The notes: generated by a model not told the origin, from the sequence alone. Counted from the stretch's first letter, positions 1 to 12,541 are shown. The stretch is DNA of 64,000 nt from Omphalotus guepiniiformis (GCA_028554645.1 JAQOOI010000064.1:620001-684000), one strand, 5' to 3'. A program made the numbers and translations.

Positions 1-445
1 TATATCATACCTGACCGTTGTTGACACCATTACCCCCACCCCTCCATCTGTCATCTTTTTCCACCTCTTTGCGCATTCTGGACTGCTTTGTCTATTCTAT
101 CTACCCTTCCGGCAATGTACTTGTAGTTAGTTTACCCAGCCTACTCGATGAACCGAATTATTTTGGTTTTAATATGTCTTCACGGTTGACGTACTGAGTG
201 CACTGTTCACCGCCTGTTGTGTACGACACTTGATACGCAGACTTGCAGTGTAAGAGACAGCTGCAATTTTGGAAAAAGTGAGTTTATTGCTATAGATTGT
301 TGTCGGAGATTGAGGCTAGAGGTACATAAATGGAAATGGCCGTTTTTGTCGTAAGAGGTTTCTTGTCCGAATTCCATTGAGTAGCCCTCTGGGCTCTTCC
401 CTCTCTTTCCTTTTCTTCTCCTCTTTCTTCTTCTTCTTCTCCCCA
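1..445. other. Upstream region of the casein kinase gene
   Basis: No gene is recognised here. The last 60 bases before the kinase start (about 385-445) are strongly pyrimidine-rich (CTT/TCC runs), as often seen just upstream of start codons in basidiomycete genes. Reading this tract backwards gives Arg/Lys/Glu-rich open frames that I regard as artefacts. Confidence 0.5.
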
Positions 446-2416
446 ATGTCCTCTCATCCTCACTCCTCCACTGCAAACGTCGTCGGCGTCCACTATCGTG
501 TTGGCAAGAAAATTGGCGAAGGTTCTTTCGGTGTCATCTTCGAAGGTCCGTCTTTGCCACTTCTCTGCCAGATATCTCTCTCAGAACCTCATTCTCGTCC
601 GAAAATACGCCTGTAGGTACCAACCTTCTCAATTCTCAGACCGTTGCCATCAAGTTTGTGCGTGCGCTCCAACCAACAGCGCTTTCTGACCGCCATTCCT
701 AACGCGTTTCATTATTTGTTACTATTCAGGAACCACGGAAGGCTGAGGCACCCCAACTCCGCGATGAGTGCCGTTCGTATCGTATTCTGGCTGGATGCAG
801 TAAGTACAGCGCCTGCTCCCCGTGTTGCTAGACTTGATGAGTTCATTGCTTCGATAGCTGGGATACCTCAGATTTACCATTTCGGACAAGAAGGGCTCCA
901 CAACATTCTAGTCATAGACTTGCTTGGACCAAGCTTGGAGGATCTTTTTGATATGTGCGGGAGGAAGTTTTCTATCAAGACGGTGTGCATGGCGGCTCGT
1001 CAAATGGTGTGTTTATTTTCCGCTCGTTATAACTCCAAGTTACTCATGATTTCTTCTTAGATTGCTCGAGTGCAAACCATTCACGAAAAGAATCTCATAT
1101 ACCGCGATATCAAACCTGATAACTTTTTGATTGGCAGACCTGGAACGAAGGGAGCGAATGGTGCATCTAACAAGCATGCTGATTTTTCGTTTTCACTCAT
1201 GACGTCGATTGTGTAGTTGTTCACGTCGTGGATTTCGGAATGGCGAAGCAATACCGCGACCCAAAGACTAAGCAACACATTCCGTACCGTGAAAGAAAGA
1301 GCTTAAGTGGCACGGCTCGTTACATGAGCATCAATACACATTTAGGACGAGGTTTGTCGGCTATTCGGGTGTCTCCGCTGTTGAACTCAGTCTCAGTACA
1401 TTTCAGAACAATCACGACGAGACGACCTGGAAGCCCTTGGCCATGTTTTCATGTATTTCCTTCGTGGAAGCTTACCGTGGCAAGGTCTCAAGGCTGCAAC
1501 GAATAAGCAGAAATATGAAAAGATTGGCGAGAAGAAGCAAACCACACCCATCAAGGAGCTCTGTGAAGGCTTCCCCGGTGAGCACATTCTGATTTAGACT
1601 CGGAATCTCTTGCTCACGATGGACAATGTAGAGGAGTTTGGAATCTATCTCAACTACGTTCGCAAATTGGGATTCGAAGAGACGCCTGATTACGATTTCC
1701 TTCGGGAGCTCTTCTCCAAGGTCATGAAGAGCAATAATGACATTGATGACGGCGTGTTTGACTGGAATCTACTGAATGGTAAGTAGCACAAGTTTTTCTG
1801 TCCTGCTCCTACCGAACATTTTTTGATAGGTGGGAAAGGCTGGGAGGCTTCTATGGTAAGTAGCATGTGGTTCATCGACTTCTAATGGTTCAACCCTTCG
1901 CAGGGCCACTCCCAGATTTTGACACAGATGCAAAGTGCCGGTCTCGCCGCTTCTCCTGATCGTCGAAGAGACAGGGATGACCGACGGCGAGTGTCGCAGG
2001 GAGGCAATGTTGCACCTCCTTCTCCAGCTCTCGTTCGTCATGGATCTAAACAGCGTAAGGTTCCTACTGCACTTGCGCCTGGTGGCAGTAACACGCCTGG
2101 TCAACTTACGCCTCATTCTGCTGCCGCTCAAGTGAACGTTCCGGTCGGAACTCCGCAACGCGGTAGCTCGCAGCATCCGTATGCAAATGTGTCTGGAGGA
2201 TATGATTACAATGGTGATGATGGGTACGCACAACAACAACAGTATGGCAGAGCCTCACCGATGGTTTCAAGTGTGGTCGCACCACCTGCACTTAGCAACG
2301 TGCGGGCAAGAGCAGGAGATGTAGGCGTATCGCGGGGCGAATACGACGGTCAAGATATCGAGGACACGCCACCGAAGATGACGTTGATGAGAATTCTTAC
2401 ATGTCGATGTAGTTGA
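446..2416 (+). CDS. Casein kinase I family protein kinase
   Basis: Serine/threonine kinase of the CK1 family. Ten exons join cleanly into 483 residues, with introns at 546-616, 658-729, 800-857, 1007-1060, 1161-1216, 1352-1406, 1578-1631, 1779-1829, 1856-1903. The nucleotide-binding loop reads [11 protein letters not shown], the catalytic loop [12 protein letters not shown] and the DFG region [10 protein letters not shown], all typical of CK1. After the kinase domain comes a basic and then Gln/Ser/Pro-rich tail of about 165 residues, ending in LTCRCS. Two cysteines at the very C-terminus suggest lipid attachment, as in the plasma-membrane yeast Yck1/Yck2 kinases (inference). The start at 446 was chosen because it is the first ATG ahead of the conserved domain, just after a pyrimidine-rich tract. 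Confidence 0.95.
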
Positions 2417-2767
2417 GCTCGGACCGTCTGTTTTTTTATATCTTGTGTGCATCCCGCCTTTCATTTTAATCATGCAGTCCACATCTTTTTGCATATCCCG
2501 CATTCACTTTCCTTTTATACCCGTTATCTACTGATAATTTCATCTTCTGGTCACCCTTTGGTCGTTTTAAATATGCATGGTATCGTCATGGAGAATACAA
2601 TTATACAGCTTGGTAATTAAGATGAGCTCAGTACATATCCCAAGGGCAAAATCCAAATTAGAAGACAAAGCATAGTCAAGGGCTTGCAAAAGCGCATGGT
2701 ACAGCAATGGACAAAAACCGGGTTCGCAGTGTCCAAGACGTTCGATTGAGATCATAGCCCGTCGTGG
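2417..2767. other. Convergent intergenic region
   Basis: Space between the stop codons of the kinase and the JmjC gene. It should hold both 3' untranslated regions. It is AT-rich with TTTTTATATC and poly-T stretches after 2430; no open frame with family resemblance was seen. Confidence 0.5.
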
Positions 2768-5700
2768 CTAGACTTCCTCCTGCTCGTAGCCGTCTTCCCA
2801 AAACTCAGTATCTTTCGGACCACAATTATCAGAATGTAGATATCAATATCAATCAGCCGTAATGTACAAGAAAACTCATACCTGTGGCTTCAACACTAAG
2901 ACGTCTCTCCTGCACTGCTTGTCTGTCATCTGGAGCTTCTGTCCGGATATAGTCCCTCGTTATTGAGTGCCGCTGTACCTCTGCAGTGCTAGAGAGGCGC
3001 GCTACCAAGCTCCCTGCATCCTGCCTCGCAGTAGGTATCGAAGAGTAAGGCCGTGACAAATAATAGCCTGGACCACGAGAGCTCGAGTCGCGACTAGTAG
3101 GTGAAGCCAACTGCTGAAAGCTCCTTCGGACTGGATTGTGATCTTTGTGAGTTGTTGATCAGGGGAAGAGCAAGGCTAGTAACAGCTATATTCCTCACCG
3201 TGACTTTGATAAGCAGGACCGTTGTAGCCACGATTAATTCGTTTGTTTTGCTTTCCCCCAATTAGCGTCAAGATCATAACATTTAAAGCGACACTTACAG
3301 GACCAGAATGTTGTCGAAACCCTTCAGCCCGATTAGGACGAGGACCCTTCTGCTTGCTACGCTTCTCTTTCATGCTCGTACGGTCTCCTTGTTGTCTCGC
3401 ATGCACTTCATTTTGCATCATGAAGAGTTGCCGATGCACCTCAATCTTCATTCGCTGTTCCGTCTCCGCCACGAGTCTCCTTTCTGTCTGCGTTACTCTC
3501 TGTTCCATCTCCGCCACGAGTCTCCTTTCTGTCTGCGTTACTCTCTGTTCCATCTCCGCCACAAGTCTCCTCCCTGTCTCCAATACTCTCTTTTCCATCT
3601 CCTTCTTTCGTTGAGCTTCTGCCTCAGCGATTCTGCGATCCGTATCCTTTAGTCGCAAATACCGCTCTTCCAATCTCTTTTCCATCTCCATCAAATTTGA
3701 CGGTTGAACGGCTGGACTCGTAGGAAAGCTCGACGACTGCGTTTGAACAGCTGAGGATAAGGATGAAACACCACTGGAGACGTTGATGGCTTGCGCTAAA
3801 GAAGTTGTGAAGTAGGATGAAGATGATGTAGATCTGCCCATTCGCTTCTTCGTACTACTGCTGACATCGAGCCGAGATTTCTTTCGCGGTCTCCCTCCTC
3901 CGTCGGATACTGGGGATAACGGTGTGGGCGACTGGATATCAGAGCTGCTTACGAACCTCGCAGTTTTTCCCAAGTCTTTTCGAGCCCCTCTAGTTCTCGG
4001 TATTTCGGTAGAAGCTGCTAAGGAGTTTAGCGCACTGACTAGCGATTGAGGTTTTGATTGCTGGTTAAAAGGATCAGATATGTGTGACTCCGAGAATGCT
4101 GAACTCACCTGCTCTTGGAGTCTGGTGGGACATATCAAGACACAATCAAAGACCTTGCGTTTTTTGCCATTTTTGACGGACGAAACTGGAGAAGAAGATT
4201 TGGCTGATTCAGACACAACAGTACGATCCGACAGGTCCGGTGAAAGCCAGGTACGGGATGATGTTGAGGATTGCTGTGACAGATCCCGAGTGTCGAGCTC
4301 ATTGAGCTCGCTGTGATCACTAGCCTATAAAACGTATCAACATTGAAGCCAACATCCTCCATGAAGAGCCAGTACCAATATATCATCGTACCATCCAGCT
4401 TTGACCAGAGATGAGTTGAGAGGCCGACATTTGTTGAAGGTCTCCGCCAAAGCAACCATTTGCACCTCGACATCCGCCTCGGTGCCTCGCTTTTCACACT
4501 CCCGATAAGCTTCCAAACGAGAATCGTACATTTCCTTCCCTGCCCCATGTCGCTTGTGGTGAGTGGAATGTGATTTATCATGCGCTTGGTCAAGCAGGAT
4601 AGAGACTAAATGCAGTTTTGAGCTTTGAAGGTGTTCCAAGAATGGTTTTGAGCGGTGACACATTCTGCAGTATACAAGAGCATCGGGCAGCACTTGCTCT
4701 TTCGAACCTGCGTAAGCCCTGGATTTTCCCTGAAAAATTAGTTGCAGACTTTAGTGCATAGGCGTGATTTACAATAGAAAACACTTGCATTAATTTGCTG
4801 TCTTTTTCTGAGTAGAATACACCCTGCGCGAAAAGTTCCGACATGGTTTTCAGCAAGGGATCTATTTCATGTAAGGTTATACACAGAATTGAGCCTGTAG
4901 CGCGCGGGATAAAGTTATACCTCTTTGTGTTGAAATGAACTGGGGGATATCGATTTGCGTGCCGGTACTGCTGTAGAGCTTGAATTGCATTTTCTCGATC
5001 TTGCAACAAGTTGTCGAAGGGTTGACACTGGGCGAACCGCATGTCTCCACATAGGCAGCTCCTCCCGTTAGCAAAGCATCCCGGACATATTAAGCATCCA
5101 TCACCAAGAGCGGCAGGCTCGTGAGATCCAGTGCATCGGGGACAGTCAAAGAAGCTTTCAAAGATATCACAGCCACAGAAATCACACCGAAGGTAAGCAG
5201 GTGATCGCGACTTGGGGAGGTAGGGTAGTTGCGTATTAGACGGAGGATATTCTTCTTTCAGGACGTGATCAAAAACTGGAATAGCTTTTGCCAGATCCTC
5301 AGCAGTGCGAACAAGAGTCACGTCTGAACAAGTGCAACGTTTCAATATGGCGGTCCACTTTCGGATGGCATGGTGTAGAGTCGCTTTGACGCGATATGTT
5401 TCCACACCGCAAACCCTATAATGCAATGAGGTCAGCTGATTGCGCTGAGGACGTTGAGACACACCGCCGATACAAAGGGAGTTCGTGATATATTGCGGCG
5501 GTTAAGCCCTGCAAAGTCATCCTGGACCAAGATAGCTTCACAGTCAATCCACCACTATTCACTACTTGATGACAGCTCCTTGGCGGCACAATCACTAAAT
5601 CCCCCACTTTCTGCTCCGCGATATAGATTTTGAAAGGAGCATTACGAAGTTCCTCGAGCGTCGTAAGGTAGTTTTCGTGATCGAGCACCTTGTTCAGCTT

Positions 5701-6645
5701 GCCGAAGTACTTAGCAACCTCGCCAGCATCTGAACTCTCCGTCATGAACCAAAAGGATGATCCATTGTTTTCTGTATGGCACATTAAATTGTGACCAGTA
5801 GAAGCGCACGGATCCTTGTGACTTGGTGTATAGGTACCTCCACGGCCTATGTAGACCATCAAAGCCTCAACGTCCTGTGAATCGAGTCTTCAAGATCGAC
5901 GCCGAGTCAAGTGACAATAAACATACGTTCATCAGAAGATTATGTTGGTTGATGTCAATAAGACGATTGGGAATGCAGTTGTCGTGATGAAGCCAGTGGG
6001 CCCATGGCGGGGGGCATTCTAGGTCTTTTCCGTATAGCCTTTGCTGTTCTGATCGAGAGCGCTGAGAATGAGTTTTTTGGGCAAGCCAGGTTTTATCGTA
6101 CCTCGAGGTGGGGCACAGGCCGGAGCCTGACGCGATTGTGCGTAGAAATCTAAAGCAGAAACAGTTTTGTCTTGTCTAGTGTATATATCTCTCGCTTGTA
6201 TAGCTTGGGAGGAACTCGGGCATGAGCGCCACAATCGAAAGGAATGGATGATACACTTAGTATCGCTGCTTGTATGCTCACAGAACTGCTCAAATAACCC
6301 ATTCTGAGGCCACGAAGGATGCTTGTGATAGTCGTAAATGATAAGAGGAACACCGGACGTATCATGTCGATCCAGAGTTTGAGAGACTAGCTCTTCTGGC
6401 CAAGCTTGCACTCGCGGTACTTCCACGAAATTTGTGGCGAATCGACACAAGCTCTCTAGCGACCAGTTTTTGCACGAGGCTAATCGGGACATTTCGTCGA
6501 CAGCACCGCTGGCGTCGGCAATGGTGGGCTTGCAGCACCAAGCTGCAGATGAGTCGCGGGCCGGCGGGTAATCCCCCCAGCGATATGAGTACTTCATCAG
6601 GTCTGCGCGGCGTTGCTCGATTGTGCGTCGCAGCGCAAGGCGCAT
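2768..6645 (-). CDS. JmjC-domain protein with Cys-rich and coiled-coil C-terminal parts
   Basis: Read right to left. The N-terminal half (starts MRLALRRTIEQ) leads into a JmjC domain: the Fe(II) motif H-x-D appears as SHKDPC near 5820 and the distal His in PPRSCHQVV near 5570. JmjC proteins are 2-oxoglutarate oxygenases, often histone lysine demethylases; the substrate here cannot be told. A Cys-rich segment follows (CDFCGC, CPRC, CPGC, CLCGD; about 5040-5200), then YCRMCH near 4670, probably zinc-binding. The C-terminal part is Ser-rich with KKRK-type basic patches (likely nuclear), followed by a long charged coiled coil (3460-3690) built partly of 15-residue repeats. The last exon, after a short intron, ends EQEEV at 2768. 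Ordinary introns join the parts in frame: the intron near 5465 links LPLYRR to VCGVETYR, and the one at about 4300-4380 links the DDIL end to ASDHSE. It lies divergent from the RING gene. Confidence 0.8.
3464..3598 (-). repeat. Three tandem 45-bp units in the coiled coil of the JmjC protein
   Basis: Units begin at 3464, 3509 and 3554. The first two are nearly identical and the third is diverged. On the minus strand each encodes a 15-residue unit close to RRLVAEMEQRVTQTE. Further degenerate heptads continue on both sides. The period keeps the reading frame, so copy-number change would lengthen or shorten the coiled coil without breaking the gene. Confidence 0.9.
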
Positions 6646-7170
6646 AGAATCTAAGGCTTAGGCTTAGATAAAAGTAGAGGAACAAGAGCGCTTTTCTTAT
6701 GACAGCCTGTATTCATGCATGCAATGCTATGATTCTTCTGAGAGCGTCTATCGCGTGAGCGTTGGCCTCGTTGCACAGACACATATCCTTCAGGACACAA
6801 AGGTATAGCATTTACACTACAACTATAAACCTAAAGTCGACTTGACCGAGAATCGCTTGACCCTTCTCCGCCTGAGTATGAGAACCGTGTGGTAGTCTTT
6901 CGACAACTGATTTTGACCATATAACAGATTACTTATGTGACCGGTCTGGTCTGGTGAGTAATGTGTTGCCAGGAGTTCTCTGAACAAGTACAAAAGCTTG
7001 AGTCATTCAGAATCAAGGAATCAACTGATTTCTGAATTATCAGATTCGTGGATGAGTGGTACCAGTTACTGTCAGTGTTACAGCCCAGGAATGTTGATCA
7101 CATGATGTGACTTGTATATGCACTCCTCCACTTACTGTACTTATGATACCTACTACTTCCACCTTTTTCC
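6646..7170. other. Divergent promoter region between the JmjC and RING genes
   Basis: 525 bp between two start codons on opposite strands. No TATA box in a convincing place and no additional open frame; nothing else recognised. Confidence 0.45.
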
Positions 7171-8658
7171 ATGTCCACGGTCTCATCAGGTCAACCCGAA
7201 TTCGACTTTTGGGATTTTGTCAACTGCACAAGATGTCAACTGCCCTTCGTTTCTGCCGCTATCCCATTCTGGTTAACAGAATGTGGTCATGTCATTTGCA
7301 ACAATCACTTGAGTACAGCAACAACTCTTCTATCAGATCCAATGCATTGCTATCTTACAGTGAATGACCTTTCTAGGCCACGATCAAAGCTGTGTACAGT
7401 GCGGGGCTCGAGGGATACAGCTTATACCTCTGCAGCGCGAGGTACGATGTATTCGATATCACGTTATCACGGCTGAGCACTGAATACCACTCTTATCAGA
7501 TGGAATCACCCATGTCCGAATGGTTTCGGTCTATCCCGTATAGCCTGGATGCAGCTGCATATGCCGCAAAGGTATATGGCCATCAGAAGTCCTGACTGCG
7601 CCTTAACATCCACTCGCGCAGTTTCAACAAGAATCCATGGCTTCTCAGATTCGGAATCTGAAATCCAGATGCCAGCAGCAGCGCCAGTTCATCGATCAAC
7701 TGAAGGGAGAGAATACCGAACTCAGACGGTAAGAATTTTGTTCGTTACTCTCTATGGGCTGCTTCAGAAACTGTCAGCGTAGGAGAAACGAAATGCTTGC
7801 TGCAGAACTCACTCATATTCGACCGAGCCCTTACGAGTCATACGGACCGTCCACATTCGTGAATGGAAATGGGAAACGACCGATGACTGCAAATTTCCAG
7901 TAAGCATCTTGGATACAAGCCTTCGATCTCTTATTTCAGAAGCAATCCCAGTCCTTCGACGTCATCTAGTCCGGTAGGACCCAATAGGATTACTTTACCT
8001 CCCGGTCAGCAACCTCCTCATCTGTCCTCCACACACGAAGACAGGAGCGGCATCAATGAAAGATACCAATCTACGCAAGAGATGACACCGCAAGAAAAGC
8101 AAGCTTATGACAGACCTGGTTCCAGTCGATTTGCTCAGTGAGTCGCAAGTGATTGTTCGTGTTCACGTTCTGACGTTTTGCCCAAGGCAATATTCATACG
8201 TGCCGATTTCAGAACCTCAGTCAATTGCAAGCCGCCCCCATCCCCATGCGCAACCACATCCTCGACAGTTCCAGCGAACAAGACCTGAAAGCCAGCAGGT
8301 TCACCCTCAAAGCAAATCCTCACGGCCTGTGACCACTCTTTCTGCCAAGTTCAAGTCTCCGTCTGCCAGCAAGGACGAAAGTCTTTATCGAGCTATGGGC
8401 CCACCACCGACACCACAACATGTGAATCAGCGGAAGACTCTGCCTAACACGACTCCTGTATTACCCACAAGTCGGTTCCAACCCGCAAATTCGGGATTCC
8501 AATCCTCGGTCATAGCAAATCCGAAAGAATTCGTCGCTCCGAAATTTACCCGTGCGCCTTTCCCAACCTCCAACGCAGCAGGCTCAAGAGCACCCTCCCG
8601 AGCACATCCTGACCTTTCCAGTGGAAGTGGGCAAAGAAAGCCTTTCGTTCCAAGATGA
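7171..8658 (+). CDS. RING-finger protein of the Zip3/RNF212/HEI10 type
   Basis: The N-terminus carries a RING-like zinc finger across two exons: CTRC at about residue 18, then CGHVICNNH, then SCVQCG after the first intron. A predicted helical stretch (FQQESMASQIRNLKSRC and on to GENTELRR) follows, then a long Ser/Pro/Gln-rich tail ending GQRKPFVPR. A single N-terminal RING, a short coiled coil and a disordered Ser-rich tail are the layout of the SUMO/ubiquitin ligases Zip3, RNF212 and HEI10, which mark crossover sites on meiotic chromosomes. That function is inferred from layout and RING spacing only. Introns: 7313-7376, 7442-7499, 7572-7621, one after 7730, one near 7900 and one at about 8140-8188; all join in frame. 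Other small RING ligases remain possible. Confidence 0.7.
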
Positions 8659-8891
8659 TCGATTGTATGATTTAGACCGTATAATTTCGTCAATTACGAC
8701 TCTCAGACTGCATAGCAATAAATGGTTTATGTAAGGTCTAATTAGAATAAGTATATAATAATGCAGTGCGCAGCGCCACAGGCTCGGCGGTTGTTTTGTT
8801 GGCGTGGGTGAATCCGCATAACGGTGGTCGACTCTGACGACCACAACTTCAACTCCCAGCTTTCTGTTTGATCTTCGTCTACTTCGTCTTA

Positions 8892-10239
8892 ATGTCTTAC
8901 CGCGATCCGTACGCTGGACAGTACGGTCATTACCAGTACGGCGATGCTGCTGAATACAACCCATATACCACCACTTCACAACCGCATGCCACTTATGAAA
9001 ACGGCCCAACATACGATAACAATGGGACAGGCTACCGAGATTTCCCTCCACAGGATCAAGGTGGGGTCCAACGTTCATTCGGTTCTAGAGAATGTCTAAC
9101 GTGCGTCTGCCTCAGGATATGCAAATACTCAGGGCGTAAATGAGACCAGTGGATTTGAGAGAGGAGAGTTTGGGACTCCCAGAGAGGAAAAGTGAGACAT
9201 TTCTTTCCTTCTCCTGAACGCTAGCACTCAATGGAGCCCGAACGAAGAATTGCTCGAAACTTCAGAGAATATCGAATGGAATACAAGGATAATCTATGGA
9301 CAAAAGTAGGTCAATAAGAGTTTCTCGTTAGCTGATGCTTACACCTTGACAAAAGGCGGAAGAACTCGGTGCATAGGGAGAATATGTTGTTGCACTATCC
9401 TGATCGCAATCTTCCTGGTCATCAGTATCATTCTAGCTTTGGCGTTGGTGAGCATCTCTAATTTGCTTCATATTTGCTGCGCGCTAAGACGTTCTTTGGT
9501 TGAAGTGGATTCGACCACCGAGCGTCAAGATTGGTAGTGCAGGTCTGAGCTCTACAAGCGCCAGTGCAGTACGTGTTTCATCCTTATTCCGCCGCTCTTC
9601 ACTGAGTTGGCTCTGTAGGTACAATTACAAGACACTGGTATCACAGTCCCTTTAGAAGTGAACATTTCGTACGCTCAGATTCGCCACACTCAAAGATCGT
9701 CTCTCATATTTCTTTTGCAGAGTAAACAACCCCAACTATTTCTCAATTGACTTGAAGAAATTGAGTGTTGCTGTATGTGAACTACGTCTTGCATACGGAC
9801 TTTTTCAGCTGAATATCTCTCTTTGATCAGCTTGACTATCCTCTCAATGGCAACGAGACCAATATCGGCAATGGTACATTGAATGACGTTGTTTTTCACG
9901 CAAACTCCAACACAAGCATCACATTCCCTTTCAACATCGACTACGAATTCGCCAATGATCCGCAGTTCAAAATCCTCTTAGACATGGCTGAGAAATGTGG
10001 AGTGCTCGGCAACAGCAAGTCAAACCTGAATATTAATTACAAGATCACTGTGAGTTGTCTCCAGCTCTACCTTGTGTCATTAACTGACATATTTTCAGAT
10101 TGGTCTGCACATACTGGTCGCCAACATTTCCCCTACAGTATCAAACACTTTCAGCATCGCGTGTCCTTTCGACGAGAGCACACTTCAGGGTTTCATTGAC
10201 AAATTTGGACTTGGTAGTCTCCTAGGTGGATCCAGCTAA
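8892..10239 (+). CDS. LEA-2 domain single-pass membrane protein
   Basis: The start reads MSYRDPYAGQYG and opens a Tyr/Gln/Asn-rich cytosolic region of roughly 110 residues. A Cys-rich flank (RTRCIGRICCC) and one strong transmembrane helix (TILIAIFLVISIILALAL) follow. The remainder resembles the LEA-2/NDR1-like fold: VNNPNYFSIDLKKL with its Asn-Pro-Asn core, then strands such as GNGTLNDVVFHANSNT and FNIDYEFAND, ending GLGSLLGGSS. Proteins of this layout in fungi are membrane-anchored with the LEA-2 domain in the lumen or outside; their molecular role is not known to me. The membrane-proximal Cys cluster could be palmitoylated. The small exon joins between 9070 and 9360 are not fully resolved; from the helix on the reading is clear. 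Confidence 0.75.
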
Positions 10240-10485
10240 GATTCTGGACCTTGTGTACCGTTTGCTTACTCTTACTGTACTGTATCAACTACGAGTGTCA
10301 GTGGACTCTTTGCTTTTGCTACATCTATATAATGACATTGGACTTGTGTGTACCTGTATCCTAATGATATATTACGTCATGCAAGCTGTTCCTCCGCAAC
10401 GCTCAACTCGGAACGACACTGCCAGCCATGCAGAACAATATATATATCTCTCTTTCGAACAAACACACAGAGGTAGAACGAAGAC

Positions 10486-12345
10486 ATGTTCTCCAGCCTT
10501 GAAGAAACGCATACTCCTAGGGAGCTTACTGACGCAGACCAGGACAACATCTTCCAACACTTCTTTCGCCGTTTAGCGGCTCACAGGAACGCCGCAAAGC
10601 TATACGCATTGGCCGAGCATCGCTTATCCACCTTGCCCGACGACAGAAAATCAAAGCGCAAAGAGGCGTTCGAAGCAGAACTGAACCGATGGGCGCAAGA
10701 TCTCGCATCCAAGGCATGGATCGTATGCAGTGAGCCAGGTGGAGGTAAGCATCAGCATTCTCATCGGGACAATTCTGATATCTACTGCCCAATCACAGGT
10801 ACCTGCCCTGAATTAGACGAATATGCAGACACATCTATTGGCGACTTGCCTGAACTCCCGCCTGGAAGAACATTGTCTCAAGTGATCAATACCATTCTTT
10901 TCTTGCACATCACTTCATCCAAACAGTACTCTGCACGTACTCGCGCTTTTTTGTCCACTAGTTTTGGTACCCACTCAGTATTTGATGAAGAGGTGATCGT
11001 TTCGACATTGAAGAATCCCAACCGAGCCCTAGAAGAAGCGCAGAAAAAGGCCGAAGCCACTACACGAAATCATGCATCCAACAGGAAGCTGTTGCGTATG
11101 GTTGGAATTGGCGCAAGTGCAGTTGCCGGAGGAGTGTTAGTTGGTGTCACCGGTGGGCTAGCGGCACCTCTCATCGGTGCCGGTATGACAACTATCCTCG
11201 GGTGGCTTGGAGTAGGTGGGACTGCCGCTGGCTTGCTGGCGAGCGGGCTGGCAGGATCCTCAGCGATATGCGGTGCCTTGTTCGGCGTGTATGGAGCGCA
11301 ATCATCAGCTAATATGGTGCTTCGACACACCAGGGATATCAGAGATCTAGCTATCGTCCCGGTGTCAGAGATGAAAGGCAAAGACGAAACGCTCGCTGTG
11401 CGGTTATGTGTGAGCGGATGGCTTACTTCACCCGAGGATGTTACCGCACCATGGTCTGTCTTTGATGGAGATGATACATTCGCACTTCAATGGGTGAGCT
11501 TGCACAAGTATCACCGTACCGCATTCTATGCACTGAGCATGAACATTTTTTCAGGAAGTCAAAGCATTAGAGGAACTTTCCGATGCACTTTTCGCCCTTG
11601 TCAAAGATCATGCCATGAAGTATGTAAGAGCGGAGGTCATCAGGAGGACGGTGTTTGCTAGCCTTCTGACTTCACTCGCTCCGATTGCACTATTGAAAAT
11701 TGGACAAATAATTGGTATGCTATTTAATAGGTTATTCGACCTCGCTCTCATAGCTCTGTCTAATGTCTAGACAATCCATGGATGAATGCCAAAGCACTCG
11801 CAATCAAAGCCGGCGCGGTATTGGGAGAACTTTTAGCTGAGCGAGTGTTTGGCAATCGACCTGTTTCCCTGGTTGGGTATTCCTTAGGATCTCTCGTCAT
11901 CTTCGAAGCTCTGAAGCACCTCGCCTCTTTGCCCCCTTCCGATACCATGCATTTGATTCAGGATGTTTTCCTGTTTGGCACACCTGTTAGTACAGACCCT
12001 GGGGTATGGGCTGGGATACGACGTCTTGTGAATGGCCGCCTTGTGAACGGGTATTCAAATACGGATTACGTTCTGGCAGTGCTGTCGAGGGTTTCGGATG
12101 TCAGCTGGAAGGTCGCCGGACTACATCCTGTTGAAGTCCAAGGAGTTGAAAACCTTTTATTTGAAGGAGTCGACGGTCATACGAAGTGGAGAGGAATGAT
12201 CGGGAAGTGTTTAAGGGAAGCTGACGCGCCAGGAATCCTTGAAGATGAAGTCGAGATTCAAATCCAGAGCGTGGCCTCCCCGTTAGATGCGGACGATGCA
12301 ATGAGTCCAGAGGAGGCTGATGAAGTATTAGCCAAGGGACTTTGA
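10486..12345 (+). CDS. DUF726/TMCO4 family membrane-associated hydrolase
   Basis: Starts MFSSLEETHTPRE. The middle has a Gly/Ala-rich hydrophobic region (about 11095-11300; SAVAGGVLVGVTGGLAAP, then further glycine-rich hydrophobic segments), which in this family is a hairpin or pair of membrane segments. The C-terminal part holds the nucleophile-elbow motif GYSLGS (near 11876) of an alpha/beta hydrolase fold, followed by FLFGTPVST. This matches the DUF726 family that includes human TMCO4 and yeast Mil1; the catalytic substrate is unknown. Introns lie at about 10746-10799, 11493-11554 and 11714-11770. The tail is acidic (SPEEADEVLAKGL). A TATA-like run (AATATATATAT, about 10438) lies 40 bp upstream of the ATG. 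Confidence 0.85.
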
Positions 12346-12415
12346 CATGTACATTATTGGAGGAGCTTTTGTAGCCAACGTTCATCATGTCACTGTGACT
12401 TATTTATGTCACAAA

Positions 12416-12423
12416 ATCACATG
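12416..12423. promoter_or_regulatory. Possible Cbf1-type site ATCACATG upstream of the sulfur transporter
   Basis: The octamer matches RTCACRTG, the yeast Cbf1 core that regulates sulfur genes. It lies 119 bp before the YeeE/YedE start codon. A match of this length can occur by chance, so this is suggestive only. Confidence 0.25.
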
Positions 12424-12541
12424 ATTCGCAGACATAACTGTAATACTAACTGAGCGTCTAATTCCGAATTCCATGTAGGTTTAAAGGGCGCAGGCAGAAC
12501 AACTCGAGATTCGCACTCACAACTCAAGACGCCCCTTACCA

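Noticed and set aside
207..493. Minus-strand Arg/Lys/Glu-rich frames opposite the kinase start
   Set aside because: They are the reverse of the pyrimidine-rich leader at 385-445 and lie over the true first exon of CK1.
1769..2291. Minus-strand frame of 156 codons opposite the kinase tail
   Set aside because: Fully antisense to the CK1 last exon, with no domain resemblance.
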